DNA of 64,000 nucleotides from Nymphaea colorata (taxonomy: Eukaryota > Streptophyta > Magnoliopsida > Nymphaeales > Nymphaeaceae). A model generated the notes under the pieces. It ran no database searches. It worked only from the letters and a program-made list of their open reading frames with translations, and was not told the origin of the DNA. Shown here in pieces: positions 47,686 through 59,640 of the stretch (positions within the stretch are counted from its first letter, which is position 1; the number at the start of each line of letters is the position of its first letter). Both the position numbers and the translations under genes were made by a program. The DNA lies in NCBI RefSeq assembly GCF_008831285.2, contig NC_045147.1:9704334-9768333 (forward strand), given 5' to 3'.

Positions 47686-47901
47686 TGTAAATGCAAGTGC
47701 ATGATTCTAGCACTTAACTAAGGTTGCTGCATGATTCTTGGAATCAAAGATTACATGCATATCTGTGATGAGCTGTCAAAGATTTGAATTCAAAATATTG
47801 TTGCAAATAAAACATTATCTTGTACTTTTGCTATATAATGAATTATCTTTGAAAATGTGAGGTAACCTCAGAGTTTCCCAATTTCTTTGTGTGCCTTTTT
47901 A
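47686..47901 (+). repeat. Copia 3' LTR (without the insertion)
   Basis: This is a 216-bp LTR from tgtaaatgca to gccttttta, followed by the target duplication caaac. Confidence 0.9.
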
Positions 47902-47906
47902 CAAAC

Positions 47907-49109
47907 CTCGATGCAAACATGCATCGACCAAAACAGCATGGTAGCAACACAAAGCACTTAGTTCATGTGTAAATCAATAGAACATTGAATCTAAAGAATA
48001 ACTAGGAAGACTGCAATGAAACTACTTGACCAAGTGCAAGTCAAAAAGTCAAATCAACATGCCTACTAGAAAGATGCGGTTAGGCTTATTTTAGAACAAA
48101 AATCAACAATGTCTATTTTCTAGCTGTGCGCATGTGTTCAAGCATGTAATTTTCAAATATTAACTCATGGCACATGAAACACCTTATAGACATTCAAACC
48201 TATCAACCACTTATGCACAAAGCCAATACAAAACTACTATCTAGTGACTTATTACTGTTAAGACAGAAAATAAACATCACTTACTGCATACACTCAACAA
48301 TTTGAACCATGAGACACGTCTAAAACATGCTGTTCTTAAACAATTATTTCCACATAATTTCAACCAAAACACAAAACAAATAATTGAAGAAAAAGTTGCT
48401 ACTACAGGTTATTTGATCTAAGATAAAAAAAAGGTAGTCTTAGCTAGGCCAAACAAGTAAACAAAAAACAAGAATATGTAATCACTGCCTACACTAGACA
48501 CAAGGCATGCTGGCAGAGAATGGAAATTGGACTTCCATTTAAATATACCAACTAATGGCTACAAGATTTCACATCTGCAGCTTAACATCTGAACCAGAGA
48601 TGACCCCAGTAGCATTATAAAGTACTAAGTACAGCCAGAAACAAATTGGAAAAAAAATGGACAAACAATATGAGAACCATAACGAACCTGGATGGCATGC
48701 TTTTTTGTAGTGGATTAACAATGGCCGAAATCATTTTATAAAAATCAAAATCTATACGGATCATGATCAGTCCTATACTGGAACAAAAGTAAACCAAAAA
48801 AACAATGACAAAACCTCAAGATAAAAATCTGAACCAGCAAGTGAAAGATCTACAGAGCTTAATTAAAGGAACCTAAACAAGAACCAATACTATGGTCAAT
48901 CATATGTAATCTAAACTGTAATAGACTTTCAACCTAAACTAGCAAATTTAACATGAGTGTGACTTGTTACCAGTCTGGAAATTTATGCAAAGGGAAGATA
49001 GAAATGAGTGTTGTACGCCACCCCATGTACACAACGAGCGTATGCTAGGTGTGGACCCTACTGCCAATATGCATATTTACTTCAATGCCCTAACATTGTA
49101 CATGCACAA
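47907..49109. other. AT-rich spacer
   Basis: No gene or repeat that I can support. Confidence 0.3.
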
Positions 49110-49350
49110 TTAACATTCTTATCTCATACCTCTATCATTATCTCATGCTCTTATTGTTATATCATATTTATTTTCTTATACCTCTATCATTATCTAGTCC
49201 GCTATCATATGAGATAATGATAGGAGTGGTATGAGATAATGACAGAGTATGATATAATGATAGAGGTATGAGATAACAATAGGGGTATGAGATAATGCCA
49301 GATGTATAAGATAATGGGTATGAGATAATGACAAGGGTATGAGATAAGGA
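49110..49350. repeat. Fold-back minisatellite (inverted arms of gtatgagataatga)
   Basis: The right arm (about 49205-49350) has about eight degenerate copies of a 17-22 base unit, gtatgagataatgatag. The left arm (about 49115-49195) has the complementary unit, cttatctcatacctctatca. The arms face each other around gtccgctatcat, so a single strand could form a long imperfect hairpin. Confidence 0.75.
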
Positions 49351-49989
49351 CATTAGTGAGACCAAAAGCCAAAGATGCTTCTTTGCTGCTCAGAGGGGTA
49401 TATTGGCCATAAAGATATACATATACAAACTAACACATTCATTTCGTATGAGCTTTATCGAATCTTAAAACACTACTTTTTTCGGTTTGCTTTTTTGTCC
49501 CTACAAAAAGTTCCTTTTTCTATTAAGCAATGTGATTCTTTGTCATTACTATATTTTCGCATGAAAATTTCATGCACGGCAGGAAATACATAACCTGCTT
49601 GGGGGGAAGACCTGATCACCACATGGTTGAAGATGTCTCACACAAATTGTTCTAGAGATAAACAAACATCTCTACTATAAATCTACTGTTTTTTGTCTAT
49701 TGAAGAAGACTTATACTATCTCGTTGGGGTAGGGGAGAGAGAGAGAGAGCTATGAAGAAGAAGAAGAAAGAATGCATAGAAAAAGAGGACTTGATGGATG
49801 GCGTAAGGTAGAATTAGACAAGTTGAAGGGTGGAGAGGTGAGACATGTTGGAATGCATGTCTCTCTAGACTCAAGTAATTGAAATTCCAGAATAAAATGA
49901 TATGTTTGAATTACATTAAATAAATGAAATATTTCCTAATATTTGACTTCTTAAGAGAATGTAAAAGCCCTTTTAGGTTCACCAAGGAT
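49351..49989. other. Spacer
   Basis: A short (GA)n tract lies at 49734-49749 with an aagaagaag run after it. Nothing else is recognised. Confidence 0.3.
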
Positions 49990-52900
49990 GCTCATCCTTG
50001 TTGAGACCTTTCCTGCATATAAAATTTTGAATTGTTTACATGTAAAAATTTTCAATCATACATGCAGACCACAATAAGTTGAACTTGTTTACCTATACTT
50101 GCCTTTATTCCTTGTGTTGGATTCTGAAAGATGGGACCCGACCTGTTGGTGCAAGGTCTGATTGTTCTGCACCTTTACCAGGAGTAATCATACCATGGAC
50201 TAGACTAAATTGTTTCAATTTCTAAACCAAAAAGTCATACAAATTCTAAGAAAAGCAAATGTACCATCATTTTAAGAACTGTGCATGATTTGAAATCAAA
50301 GTATATCGCATAAATGGACTTATGAACAATAAGAATAAAATCTTTATGTCTGAATTATCATATATCAATACAAACCAGTATCCTAAATCTAATATGATGC
50401 ATACAAAAGCTAGGCCATGTAGACATGGAATCCGGTTTTCGCTAGGATGTAAACCTATTAGAGGAAAATGTGATCTGAATCCAAGAATTGAAATCAAGAT
50501 ATGAGATATTTACATAATTCTTGTTCTAAATTGAAACAAAAACTGCCATAGAAATCATATCATGATATTGAAGTTGAAAGTTCATGATCTTATATTCATA
50601 ACTAGGTTTTCTAAAATCCAAATTTTGATAGAATGCACTCAAATCTGGTGATTACATAGTTTAAAATCTAGTATTTGGTTGTGATTTTGAGGGAATTGAT
50701 CCAAGGATCATGATCAAATACTCATGTGCTTTGAAATTTGATCCAAATTCTGAAGTACAAGATCCAAAATCTTGGGTCTGAAATCCAAAATCCATAATGC
50801 AATATCCATAGTGTGAGATTTATGAGTTGAGACTCATATGTAAAATCTGATTCAAAATCCAAAGTCTAAAATCTAAGATCCAAAAAATTGGATCCATAAT
50901 TTCAGATCCATGATCTAATATCCATAATATGAGATCTAAAATTCAATAATTGACATTCAAACCCCATACTAGAATTGGGTTTAATGTCAAGGTTTAGATC
51001 AATATAAGGTTTATGATTTGAATAATGCCTTGAATTGAGATCCAAAATCCAAATAGGCGAGAGGTAGGTTGGGCAAGAGAACTAGGTTCAATCTTCACCT
51101 AAACTGGGCTTGAACCTATTTGGGATGGGTTTGACTGTGATAAGTGTGTTTGGTCTTTATTAAATAATGTGATTTATGATATAAACTTCATTCATTTCCA
51201 CATGAATGAGGGTTCAAAGAAATTTGACTAGACCAATGTTATAGGACTTGGTTCACAAGTACTGGACTTTAAGACTGGTCAGAGCTAGGTCTTAGAGAAC
51301 TAAGCGATTTGGACTCTATGCCTACATGACCTAGGGTTTTTAAAATCATTTGAAGAATTTGATTTTGAAAACTGTTTAGAAATCTTTGATTTTATAATGG
51401 TTCTTTATGTTCGATCCAAACTGGATTCAAGTTTTCACATACTTAGGCCTATTACACATGGTATGCTATTAGGATGACCCAGTCTGGCTTCAGATGAGGG
51501 GTGCATGTGGATGTAAAGGAATCCACTGCATATTAAAATAGATGTCCAATGCATGATTAAAGAAATCATAAGAGAAAACTAGATTCTATATGCATGACTT
51601 AAGCAAAACTAAGTAAGCAAAAGCATAGAATTTGAAAGAAAGGGACAAGGAAGAGAGGAGCATAGCTGACCCTTATTCATACCGTAAAAATATTAAATAA
51701 ATCTAATATTGAAAAATAGACATACTAAACTAAAGCATTATGAAAGTGAATAAAGAAAGCACCAAATTGCAAACAAGACAAAAATAAGAGGAAAAAAGAA
51801 ATTACTCGACTCTAGAGATCTACGTAAGCCCACTTCCATGACCTCTGCACTGAGCCTAGTTGGTTCTAGATTGAGTGCTAATGCAGTCCAAACCAAGACT
51901 CTAAACTTTAAGTTGTTTGAGCTTACACTTTTTTTGTGAGTACCAACTAGATTTTTTCAAAATTATAGAGCACTCAAGTTAACTCTTAAAATTAAGTGTA
52001 GAATGAGGAGGGGGGAGAGCTCAATTTATAGGAGAGTGAGGGGGCATCCCCTTTGTTGCCTTCGATATGAGACTAAATTTTTCCACACTCTCTCCCCTCT
52101 CTCAATCAAAACCATAAGTTAAAATGACAATTTTCATCTGAATTTTGCACATTGCGATCTCATTTGGACTTCGAATTCAATTTTGCAAAAAGGTACTCAT
52201 GCCTCCAATTGTAGATCAATTTGTGATAACGGATTCAAATTGACATTGATATGGAGAATGAATGAGATGAGAATCTAAAGAGAAGAAAACACACATTTAA
52301 AACTATATTTTAAAACTTGAAATGAATAAAAAAAATGTTTGTTCCAGCCACATACAGATACGTGATTTTATTTAAGTGCTCAACAAAGAATTTTGCATGT
52401 TTCAAGTACTTGTGCGCAGATTGACACTAAGCATGAGTAAGAAAAATCATGATACATTTTTGAAATATAATGTGCATTAAGCTCATATGTAGATCAGGAA
52501 TCCAGGTTTAATACCGAGACCTAGATCTGAATCCAGATCCAAAGAAAATTCTAGAAGATCGATCTGGATATGATAATGAGATCTGGATCATGATTTGATA
52601 TCCAAGATTTTAAATTTGAATAATGGATCTAGATCTATAAAGTTAGATCTCAGATAAAAAATTTGGATGCATGATGTAGACAATAAAATAAGGCTTGGAT
52701 TTGTGATTTGGATCAGAAATATAAAATGAAGATCTGAAAATAGCATGGATGTGGACCCAGATCTAGCTGGTCTAGGTGGTGTTCAAGCTGCATGACATGG
52801 ACTAGACTTGGTCTAGGTTTAGTTTTGAAAAACTAGGTTCAGACCTAGTTTGGGCGCAAGTTTGCTGGGCTCAATCCTGGGTGATGTTTTTGAAAAACCC

Positions 52901-54360
52901 TTGTCTAGTGAAATTGAGGTGGCCTAAGCTTAGGTTCGAGCCCACTAGATTCATAAGAATGTATGTAAAAAACTAATTTAGGGAATGTGGCTCCTAATTT
53001 AGGTTTTATGAACATACGTGCATGGTAGAAAATGACTAAACTACCTTTATGTGTGATTTTGGGCTGAAATGGGTCCAAATAAGGGGATTGGTTGAACTAA
53101 GGTTCTAGAAATCAAAGAAAATCATAAACCAAGGTATACATTTCCACTGGTGGAGCTGAAGGTGCTTATACAAGCTAATTACCTATAAAAACATGTTGAA
53201 AAGTCGAAAAAAATTGATTTATTTTTGCACAATTGAGCTCAACAATAGTCTATAGAGTGTAATAAGTACTAGGAATGAGATCCAAGGCCTTTAGAACTAA
53301 CTAAACTCAAACTAGAATATATGGACTCAAAACTTACAAAGGGAGTGTTGATTTATATATGATAAACATGATCTTAGCTCAGTTTTAGTCATTCTATTGG
53401 GTTGAGCTCTCGGCTCAATCCTTTGAAAGTAGGAAAAAAAAGGTACTTGAAACTGAATTGAACTCAAACAATAACGAATGAACTCAAACCATACTAAAAG
53501 AGTGCAGCTCAGTTTACTCCATAAGGTTGAGCTCAAATTAAGCACAAACCCCTAAAAATAGGAGAGAAAAAATCTCAAAACTTAATTGAACTCAAACTGG
53601 GACGAATGAACTCAAATCGAACTACAAGAACCTTGTTTATACATGACAAGCATGATCTATTCTCGGTTTCAGCTGATTCTATCACGTTGAGATCAAATCC
53701 AATTCAAACCCCTTAAAATAAGATAGTGAAAGGCCCAATGGCAATCTACAAATTAGTGTAGGACTAAAAATTGGGCTAAGTGATTGAAAGTAAGTGAAAT
53801 AAACTTTCTCTTCATTAAGGAAAACTTATTTTGGACTTGGTTGAGCTGAAAATCACAATTTTAAGTTTCAGTAAGCTGATTTGAGTTACAGAGGAGTTGA
53901 CTTCAAGCTGAGATAACCCTAGTGAGCTAACTCTGGCAACTTATGGGTTGAGAAATGACCTAATTACTTAAATATTTGGCAATCCTCATAAATTTGGTGA
54001 AAAATTCCTACCTTTTGGGTAAACTACCTAGATGCAAGGGTGGAATGATGATTTTTAGCTTGGACAAATTGGCAATCTAAGTTTAGATGCTCAATTCTAG
54101 CATCAAAAGTACTTGTTGGGCTCAAAATGACCCTTTGTTCTTGAAATTTGGTCTTGAAAATATCATAGTGGAGGGTAAAATAGTCATTTATACTTGCAAA
54201 AATTTTGGCTGTTCACGAATGCCCCTCGTTGCTACTGAACTAGGAACCATGATTAGTGGCAAAGACAAAACACCATCACAAGAAATGATGAAATTTTTTG
54301 AAATTAGACTTTCGAAAGCAAAATCCATTTTTAAATACATGAAAAAAGTGCCCCAATGAT
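49990..54360 (-). repeat. Probable LTR / 3' region of the Tat-lineage element
   Basis: This lies downstream, on the minus strand, of the Tat pol gene and its 3' UTR repeats. It contains a minus-strand TATA motif (52022-52031) and, further along, AATAAA (50108-50113), the order expected for a large LTR. It is AT-rich with many degenerate words: gatccaaaatcc at 50700-51000, gagctcaa and gaactcaaac at 53080-53700. I could not find the TG and CA ends or the partner LTR, which would lie beyond the right edge. The boundaries are guesses. Confidence 0.4.
52022..52031 (-). promoter_or_regulatory. Candidate TATA box (minus strand)
   Basis: The minus strand reads ctataaattg in the context ctcctataaattgagctc, with a CT-rich stretch ending in ctcattctacac about 30 bases downstream, like a plant core promoter and start site. 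It would drive the Tat-lineage element if this region is its LTR. Confidence 0.4.
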
Positions 54361-54379
54361 TGCTTGTGAAAGCCACCCT

Positions 54380-54690
54380 TGGGAGTGCATGTACTTGTAC
54401 GTTTGTGTATGCTGAAGGGTGAAAATCTCACATAAATGTGAGTGTTTGTGAAATACTTGTGAAATTCATAAAATGAAATGCATGTGCTTGTATGCTTGTG
54501 TGCACTGAAGCGCAACAATCTCACATAAAGGTGAGTGCTTGTAAACTTGCACAATGCTTGTGAAATTCATACAATAAAATGCATGTGCTTGTATGCTTAT
54601 GTGTTCCAAAACATGGAAATCTCACATAAAAATATGAGTGTTTGTGAACTTGTAAAAATCTTGTAAAATATTTGTAAATTTTGATAAAAT
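54380..54690 (-). repeat. ~100-bp tandem repeats, three units
   Basis: Units share gcatgtgcttgtatgctt, aatctcacataaa and tgagtgtttgtgaa. They start near 54385, 54480 and 54580. They form the outer part of the repeat-rich 3' UTR. Confidence 0.8.
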
Positions 54691-55639
54691 CCTTTTGCTT
54701 ATATGGCTTGTATCTGGTAAAGACTTGCATGACTTTGTTACTCTAAGAACAAAACTTTTCAGCCAGCATTATGAAATTCATTTAAAACAATTGTTCTTTC
54801 ATTTTTACATGATAAGACAAGAAAAGTTGATCTCTATGCCATAGGGTTTCTTAGTGTACAGTTTGCGAATATCCTAACTTCCTATGTAGTCAAAAGAAAC
54901 TTATTATTTTATCATTAGGGAATTCTACACTCGAGTGACCTTGGCTTTCTAGGCAGACATGTTGATTGTTTTGAAAAATTTCTTGAATTTAGTTGTTTTT
55001 GGCTTTTTCATACTTGTTTCTGCTTTCCATATGTTTTTAGGCCGACCTTCACCTACAAGGGAAATACCTCACCACCCCACAGGCTAAAGTGAATCTCCAT
55101 AACTTTGATAGTCATGCAGCTTTGTTGGTTGCAATGTCATGTCTATCAGGTTATCTATTGAACCCTTGTAATGAGCTTTAGGTTGATGACTCCCAAACCA
55201 ATTAGGCTTAGAGTGCCAAGTGTAGCACACCTCTCAAACTTAATTGCTTGAGCTCAGAAGGCTAAATAAGATATAACTAGATAACATCCATAAAAACATA
55301 TAAATTCACATAAAAGGCACAAATCAATTTACGCCTACTTAGTATTCTTGAGTGCAGATCTAGTTGAACAACTACACTTGCCCCAAGACCATCTCGCAAT
55401 GGTCACTTTACATTGCATGTTTTGCTTGGGTCAATTTAATCTCTTGTTCTCTAATTGATTCTTGACATGCTCATGTTCTACTAGCGGTCAAAGTCAATAA
55501 CATCTCCTAAACTTTGATTCCCTATGTTTCCTTGAGCTCCATTCATGACTCATAATGAGGCATTGTTAAAACTTTTGTTTTTGGACAATCATCAAATCAT
55601 TGGCTGAAATTTTATTGCTTTTTTTAGAAAACTGAAATC
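54691..55639. other. Non-repetitive interval within the 3' UTR repeats
   Basis: No gene is seen. It separates the ~100-bp repeats from the ~55-65 bp repeats. Confidence 0.35.
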
Positions 55640-57120
55640 ATTAAGTGTTTGCATGATATAATATGAAAACCTGTAAGAATGTTCATGAGTCTTGAAATGC
55701 TTGTATGAAAATGTGCACCAAAGTACAAAAATATGTGTTGCATTGTGCGTTCTTGGGTGTGCAGAAGCCGAAATCTTATGCAATGGTACATTTACTTGGG
55801 GGCATTGATATACAAGTTGTTACGTTCGAGATACGTTTACTTGTGTGCTGAAACGTGAAACCTTATACTAGATTGCAAAAATTTGAAAACTTATGCAAAG
55901 TAGTACAATCACGTGGTGAAGTGTGAAATCTCATGTCACGACACAGTTACTTCGGGGTGTCAAAGCACAAAATGTTATACCAAAGCACATTTGCTTATAT
56001 GTTTTGAAACATAAAAATCTCACACCGATTCAAGAGGACTTGTGTGCACCGAAGCCCTGAAAATTTATGCACTGGTATGCTTACTTGGAGGCAGCAAAGT
56101 GCAAAATCTTATGTCGAGTCACGTTTATTTGGCGGTGCTGAAACATTAAATCTTATATCAAAACACTTGTGTAAACTGGTACGTTTGATTGGGTGCACCG
56201 AGACATAAAATATTATACCATGGCAAATTTACTTGAGAGCAGTGAAGTAAGAAATCTTATATCAATGTATGTTCTTGCAAAATTTGTATGTGCCAAAGCA
56301 TGAAATTTGTGTGCTGAAGCATGAAAACCATTTTGAAACTTGTGAAATTTGGTCCACCAAAATGCTAAACCATATGTAAAAGCATGAAACTTTGGAAATT
56401 GTGTGAAATTGAAAAACTTGAGCACGCCAAAATGCCTATTTTGAAAACTCGTATGCATGCAAATGCAAAACTGGAAAACTTGTGAAATATTTTATATGAC
56501 CAGAAAATGGGTGCACATTGAAATGTGTAATTGAAAAACTTGCATGCACCTGGTGCAAAATTGGGAAATCTTGTGTGCATTGATATGTAAAATTTGAAAA
56601 ACTTGTATGAACTTGTTTGTGAATGGAAATTTATGTGCATTGATGTGTAAACCTGAAAGTTTGTATGTACTGAAGTGCAAAATGAAAATGTCTGTGAATT
56701 GAAGTGCGAAACTGAAAAAACTTGTGAAATGTGAACTTAAAAAGTATATGCGCACAAAGGTGTAAAATTGGAAATACCCTTTTGAATTATGAAATTGGAA
56801 AGTATGCACGCACTGAGGTGCAAAATTGGAAAAACTTGTGAACTACGAAATTCAAAGTACATGTATACCGAGGTGCAAAACTGAAAAAACTTGAGAAATA
56901 TGAAATTAGAAAGTATGTGAACATTGAGGTGCAAAATTGAAAAAACTTGTGAAATATGAAATTAGAAAGTATGAGCACACCGAGGTGCATTGAAAAAACT
57001 TAGGAAATGTAACATTAAAAAGCATGCATGCAGTATGCAAGATTTGAAAAGCTTGTGTAAAATTTGAAGAACTTATATGCACCATAATGTGACATTTGAA
57101 AAGCTTATAGTAAATATTTG
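55640..57120 (-). repeat. ~55-65 bp degenerate tandem repeats in Tat 3' UTR
   Basis: Between 56760 and 57010 a ~56-bp unit of the form gaggtgcaaaattgaaaaa, cttgtgaaatatgaaatta, gaaagtatg is repeated about five times. Towards 55700 the units become longer (about 64 bp) and more divergent, around tgcaccgaag, tgcaaaatctta and acttgtgtg. Long minus-strand frames here are products of the repeat. The array begins about 265 bases below the pol stop. Confidence 0.85.
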
Positions 57121-57384
57121 AAAACTTATGGTTCTTGAAAATTCACAAAACCAGGAAAAATTGGTAGATACATGGTTATGAAAACTTTTGGACTAATTGC
57201 TCTCAGAATTGAAAGTCTTGTTGAAATCATTTTGTGGCCATTTTCATGTGCAACTTGTGTTGCTCCTTTTATAAAAAATGCCCCAGTATGAAGGTAGTGA
57301 AGAGAATGCATGAAAAAGAAAGAGAGAGATTAGTCTAGACATCAAAGAAAATTGTATTGATAGGAAAAGTTTGATACAACTAGA

Positions 57385-58420
57385 TCATACATAGAATTTC
57401 TTTAAATGAAGAGCATTTATAGGATTAGCTAATTCAATCAATCGATATGAATTGCCCAACAAAACTGCCTTGATGACATAATGACCATCCCAATTCAGGC
57501 TCACTTTCCACATGGATGATTCTTCCATGGGATGGTTGATCTCAACACTAGTTCATTGATTTTGAAACTCTGTTTGATCACTGATTTGGCATAATGTCCA
57601 GCTATCCTTTGCTGATATGCTTCTGCATATTCTGCTGCTCGCAATCTTTTCTCATTGAGCAGGTCTAACTATAACATCTGCTACTTTTGGTATTGGTCCA
57701 TGGAAAGCTCGATAACAGGTGCAAACTTATAAATTGGTTTTTGCACATGTGAAGGAAAGATCACATCTGTAACATATACCAGTTCTATTGGGGTGGCATT
57801 GGTGGAAGTATTGATTGTAGTCCTATAAGCCCACAATGCATCATGTAATCATTCATGTCAATCTCTGGCAATTTCAACGGTCATTAAAATAATTTGGATT
57901 AGGATTTTGTTCGTTGCTTCTGCTTGGCTGTTTTCTTATGGATAACAAGGTGCTGAAAAATGTTTGATCTTGAACTTGGAGTAGAATTTGCACATCTTTC
58001 ATTCTTGAAATATGCTCCATTACCAGAGACGATATCATGTGGCACACCAAACGTGCACAAAATATTCTTGTGGATGAAAGAGATGACATGCTTGTCTTCC
58101 ATGATTCTTAGGGTGATGGCTTCCACCCACTGGGAGAAATGCTCTATAGCAATCATGAAATACTTATGCTCATTGGACTCGAGAGAATTGATGGGACCTA
58201 TTACATCAAATGCATACATCGAACAAGGCCATGATATAGATATGCCACAAGAACATGTATCACATCTGCATAAATCTAGCAATCCAAACATCTCCTGACA
58301 AACTTGTAGCAATCTTGTTGTGTGATTGGTCAATAGTATCCTACTTAAATTAATTGTTTGACTAGGATTTGATATCCGACACATCATCCATAAACTCCTT
58401 CGTGAGCTTCTTGAATAATT
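57385..58420 (-). pseudogene. Tat-lineage integrase
   Basis: On the minus strand AFDVIGPINSLESNEHKYF and IEHFSQWVEAITL mark the integrase core as the Tat branch of Ty3/gypsy writes it, with the first catalytic Asp kept. The second catalytic site reads VSGNGAYF where the family has S-D-N-G-A, so that Asp is lost. After frame changes the sequence continues with EATNK, LHDALWAYRTTINTSTNATP, KRLRAAEYAEAYQQRIAGHY and NELVLRSTIP, and ends LHLKKFYV with a stop at 57385-57387, a normal Tat integrase end. Frameshifts near 57990 and several stops show it is dead. Confidence 0.9.
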
Positions 58421-59640
58421 TCTTGAGCTTCGTGCTTGTCAAGTCATCGTGAATATTCTTAACTAAATATACACGTATATCATATTGCTGCCAGCATAAA
58501 ATATCTATCTTACATGCATTGTATGACTTTATGCTCTCTTTTGGGTATATTTCAAAGGAATCCATTGGTTCCAAGTAATTCTTAACTTTCTAATATCAAG
58601 GGGATTCGTTTGAATCTACTTGATTTACTTGTTCTATAGGGTGCCATGTTGGTTGAGGGTCGACCTTGTGACCTCAAAAGCTTTACATGATTCATTCTTC
58701 TTGAAAGTGATAGTGGATCCAAGGCCGGCCAAACCATCCACAAATTAGTTAAACTCCTTATTGGCATAGAATAGCTGGAATTCCTTGAACTATTGCACCA
58801 AGGCTTGAGTGACTTCTTGGTTAGGTGTCAATTTAGGATTTTTTACATTCCATTATTCATTGACTTTTTTTAGAGAGTTGGGAATCTCCATAAGTGTAAA
58901 CTTTTCTGATATTGAAATTGAGCATCATTATGAGTCCATGTATCAATGCTTCATATTAAACAATGAGTGCATATAAAATCCAACCTGAGAGAGTAGGGGA
59001 TCATCTCCTTTTTAGGGGTAAGTTGGAGAGTCCCAATACATGTTCTGGCCATGTTATTGGAGCTGTCAAAAAACATTGTCTATAAATGAGCAGTTTCAAT
59101 GTGTAAAACTTGTTCATCCAAAAAATTATCATTGGCTTTTAGTTCTTAGTCAGTGAAAAATTGATCAATTGATCAGCTAATGCTTGTCCTTTCATAGATT
59201 TATGAGAAATGTACTCCAAGCCATACTGCATGCAGAGAACCTACCACATGGTAATTGTTCTTGTGAGAAATGGTTGCTTGAGGATTTATCTGAGAGAATT
59301 TAATATGGAAACCATATTGACTTTGCATAAGAGTATACAATGTCTCCATTTCTTGACACATCCAAATAAGGGAGAGCCATGTTTTCTTCACCATTGAATA
59401 CTTCTTTTCATGTATGAAGGTTTTTCTAACATAGTATATTGTGTGTTCTATCTTGCAACCATGTATTGTGTGTTCTATCTTGCAACCTTCTTTATATTAT
59501 TCTAAGAATCCTCCACAAGTAGAGTTGTTAACAGAAATGTATAACAAGGCACGTCCCAAGATTGGCAGCTTTAGAACTAGAGGATTTAAAAAATGCTGCC
59601 CAATTTGCTTGAAGGATTCCTAACATTGTGGGTCCCACTC
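58421..59640 (-). pseudogene. Tat-lineage RNase H regions
   Basis: Two parts are visible on the minus strand. Around 59200-59480 lie GRALLYISVNNSTCGGFL, EHTIYYVRKTFIHEKKYSMV and ETLYTLMQSQYGF, the classic gypsy RNase H entry. Around 58580-59080 lies a second RNase H-like stretch (FFDSSNNMARTCIGTLQLTP, KKEMIPYSLRLDFICTH), which resembles the extra plant-type RNase H carried by Tat elements. Stops are common, and several catalytic acidic positions cannot be confirmed. It links RT to integrase. Confidence 0.75.

Larger units (their letters stand above)
44561..47901 (+). mobile_element. Ty1/copia retrotransposon, internally deleted
   Basis: This 3.3-kb element lies on the plus strand. Its LTRs are 44561-44916 and 47686-47901, with target duplications caaac at 44556-44560 and 47902-47906. 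The ends are TG...TA rather than TG...CA. Both LTRs share this, and the duplications confirm it. It has a primer site with one mismatch, an RT-RNase H remnant and a polypurine tract. Gag, protease and integrase are absent. 44935-46040 holds unrelated GA/CT-rich DNA. The 5' LTR is 140 bp longer than the 3' LTR because of an insertion. Confidence 0.9.

Noticed and set aside
54276-57000. Minus-strand Phe/His-rich proteins of 60-105 residues
   Set aside because: They arise from the tandem repeats of the Tat 3' UTR and repeat with them.
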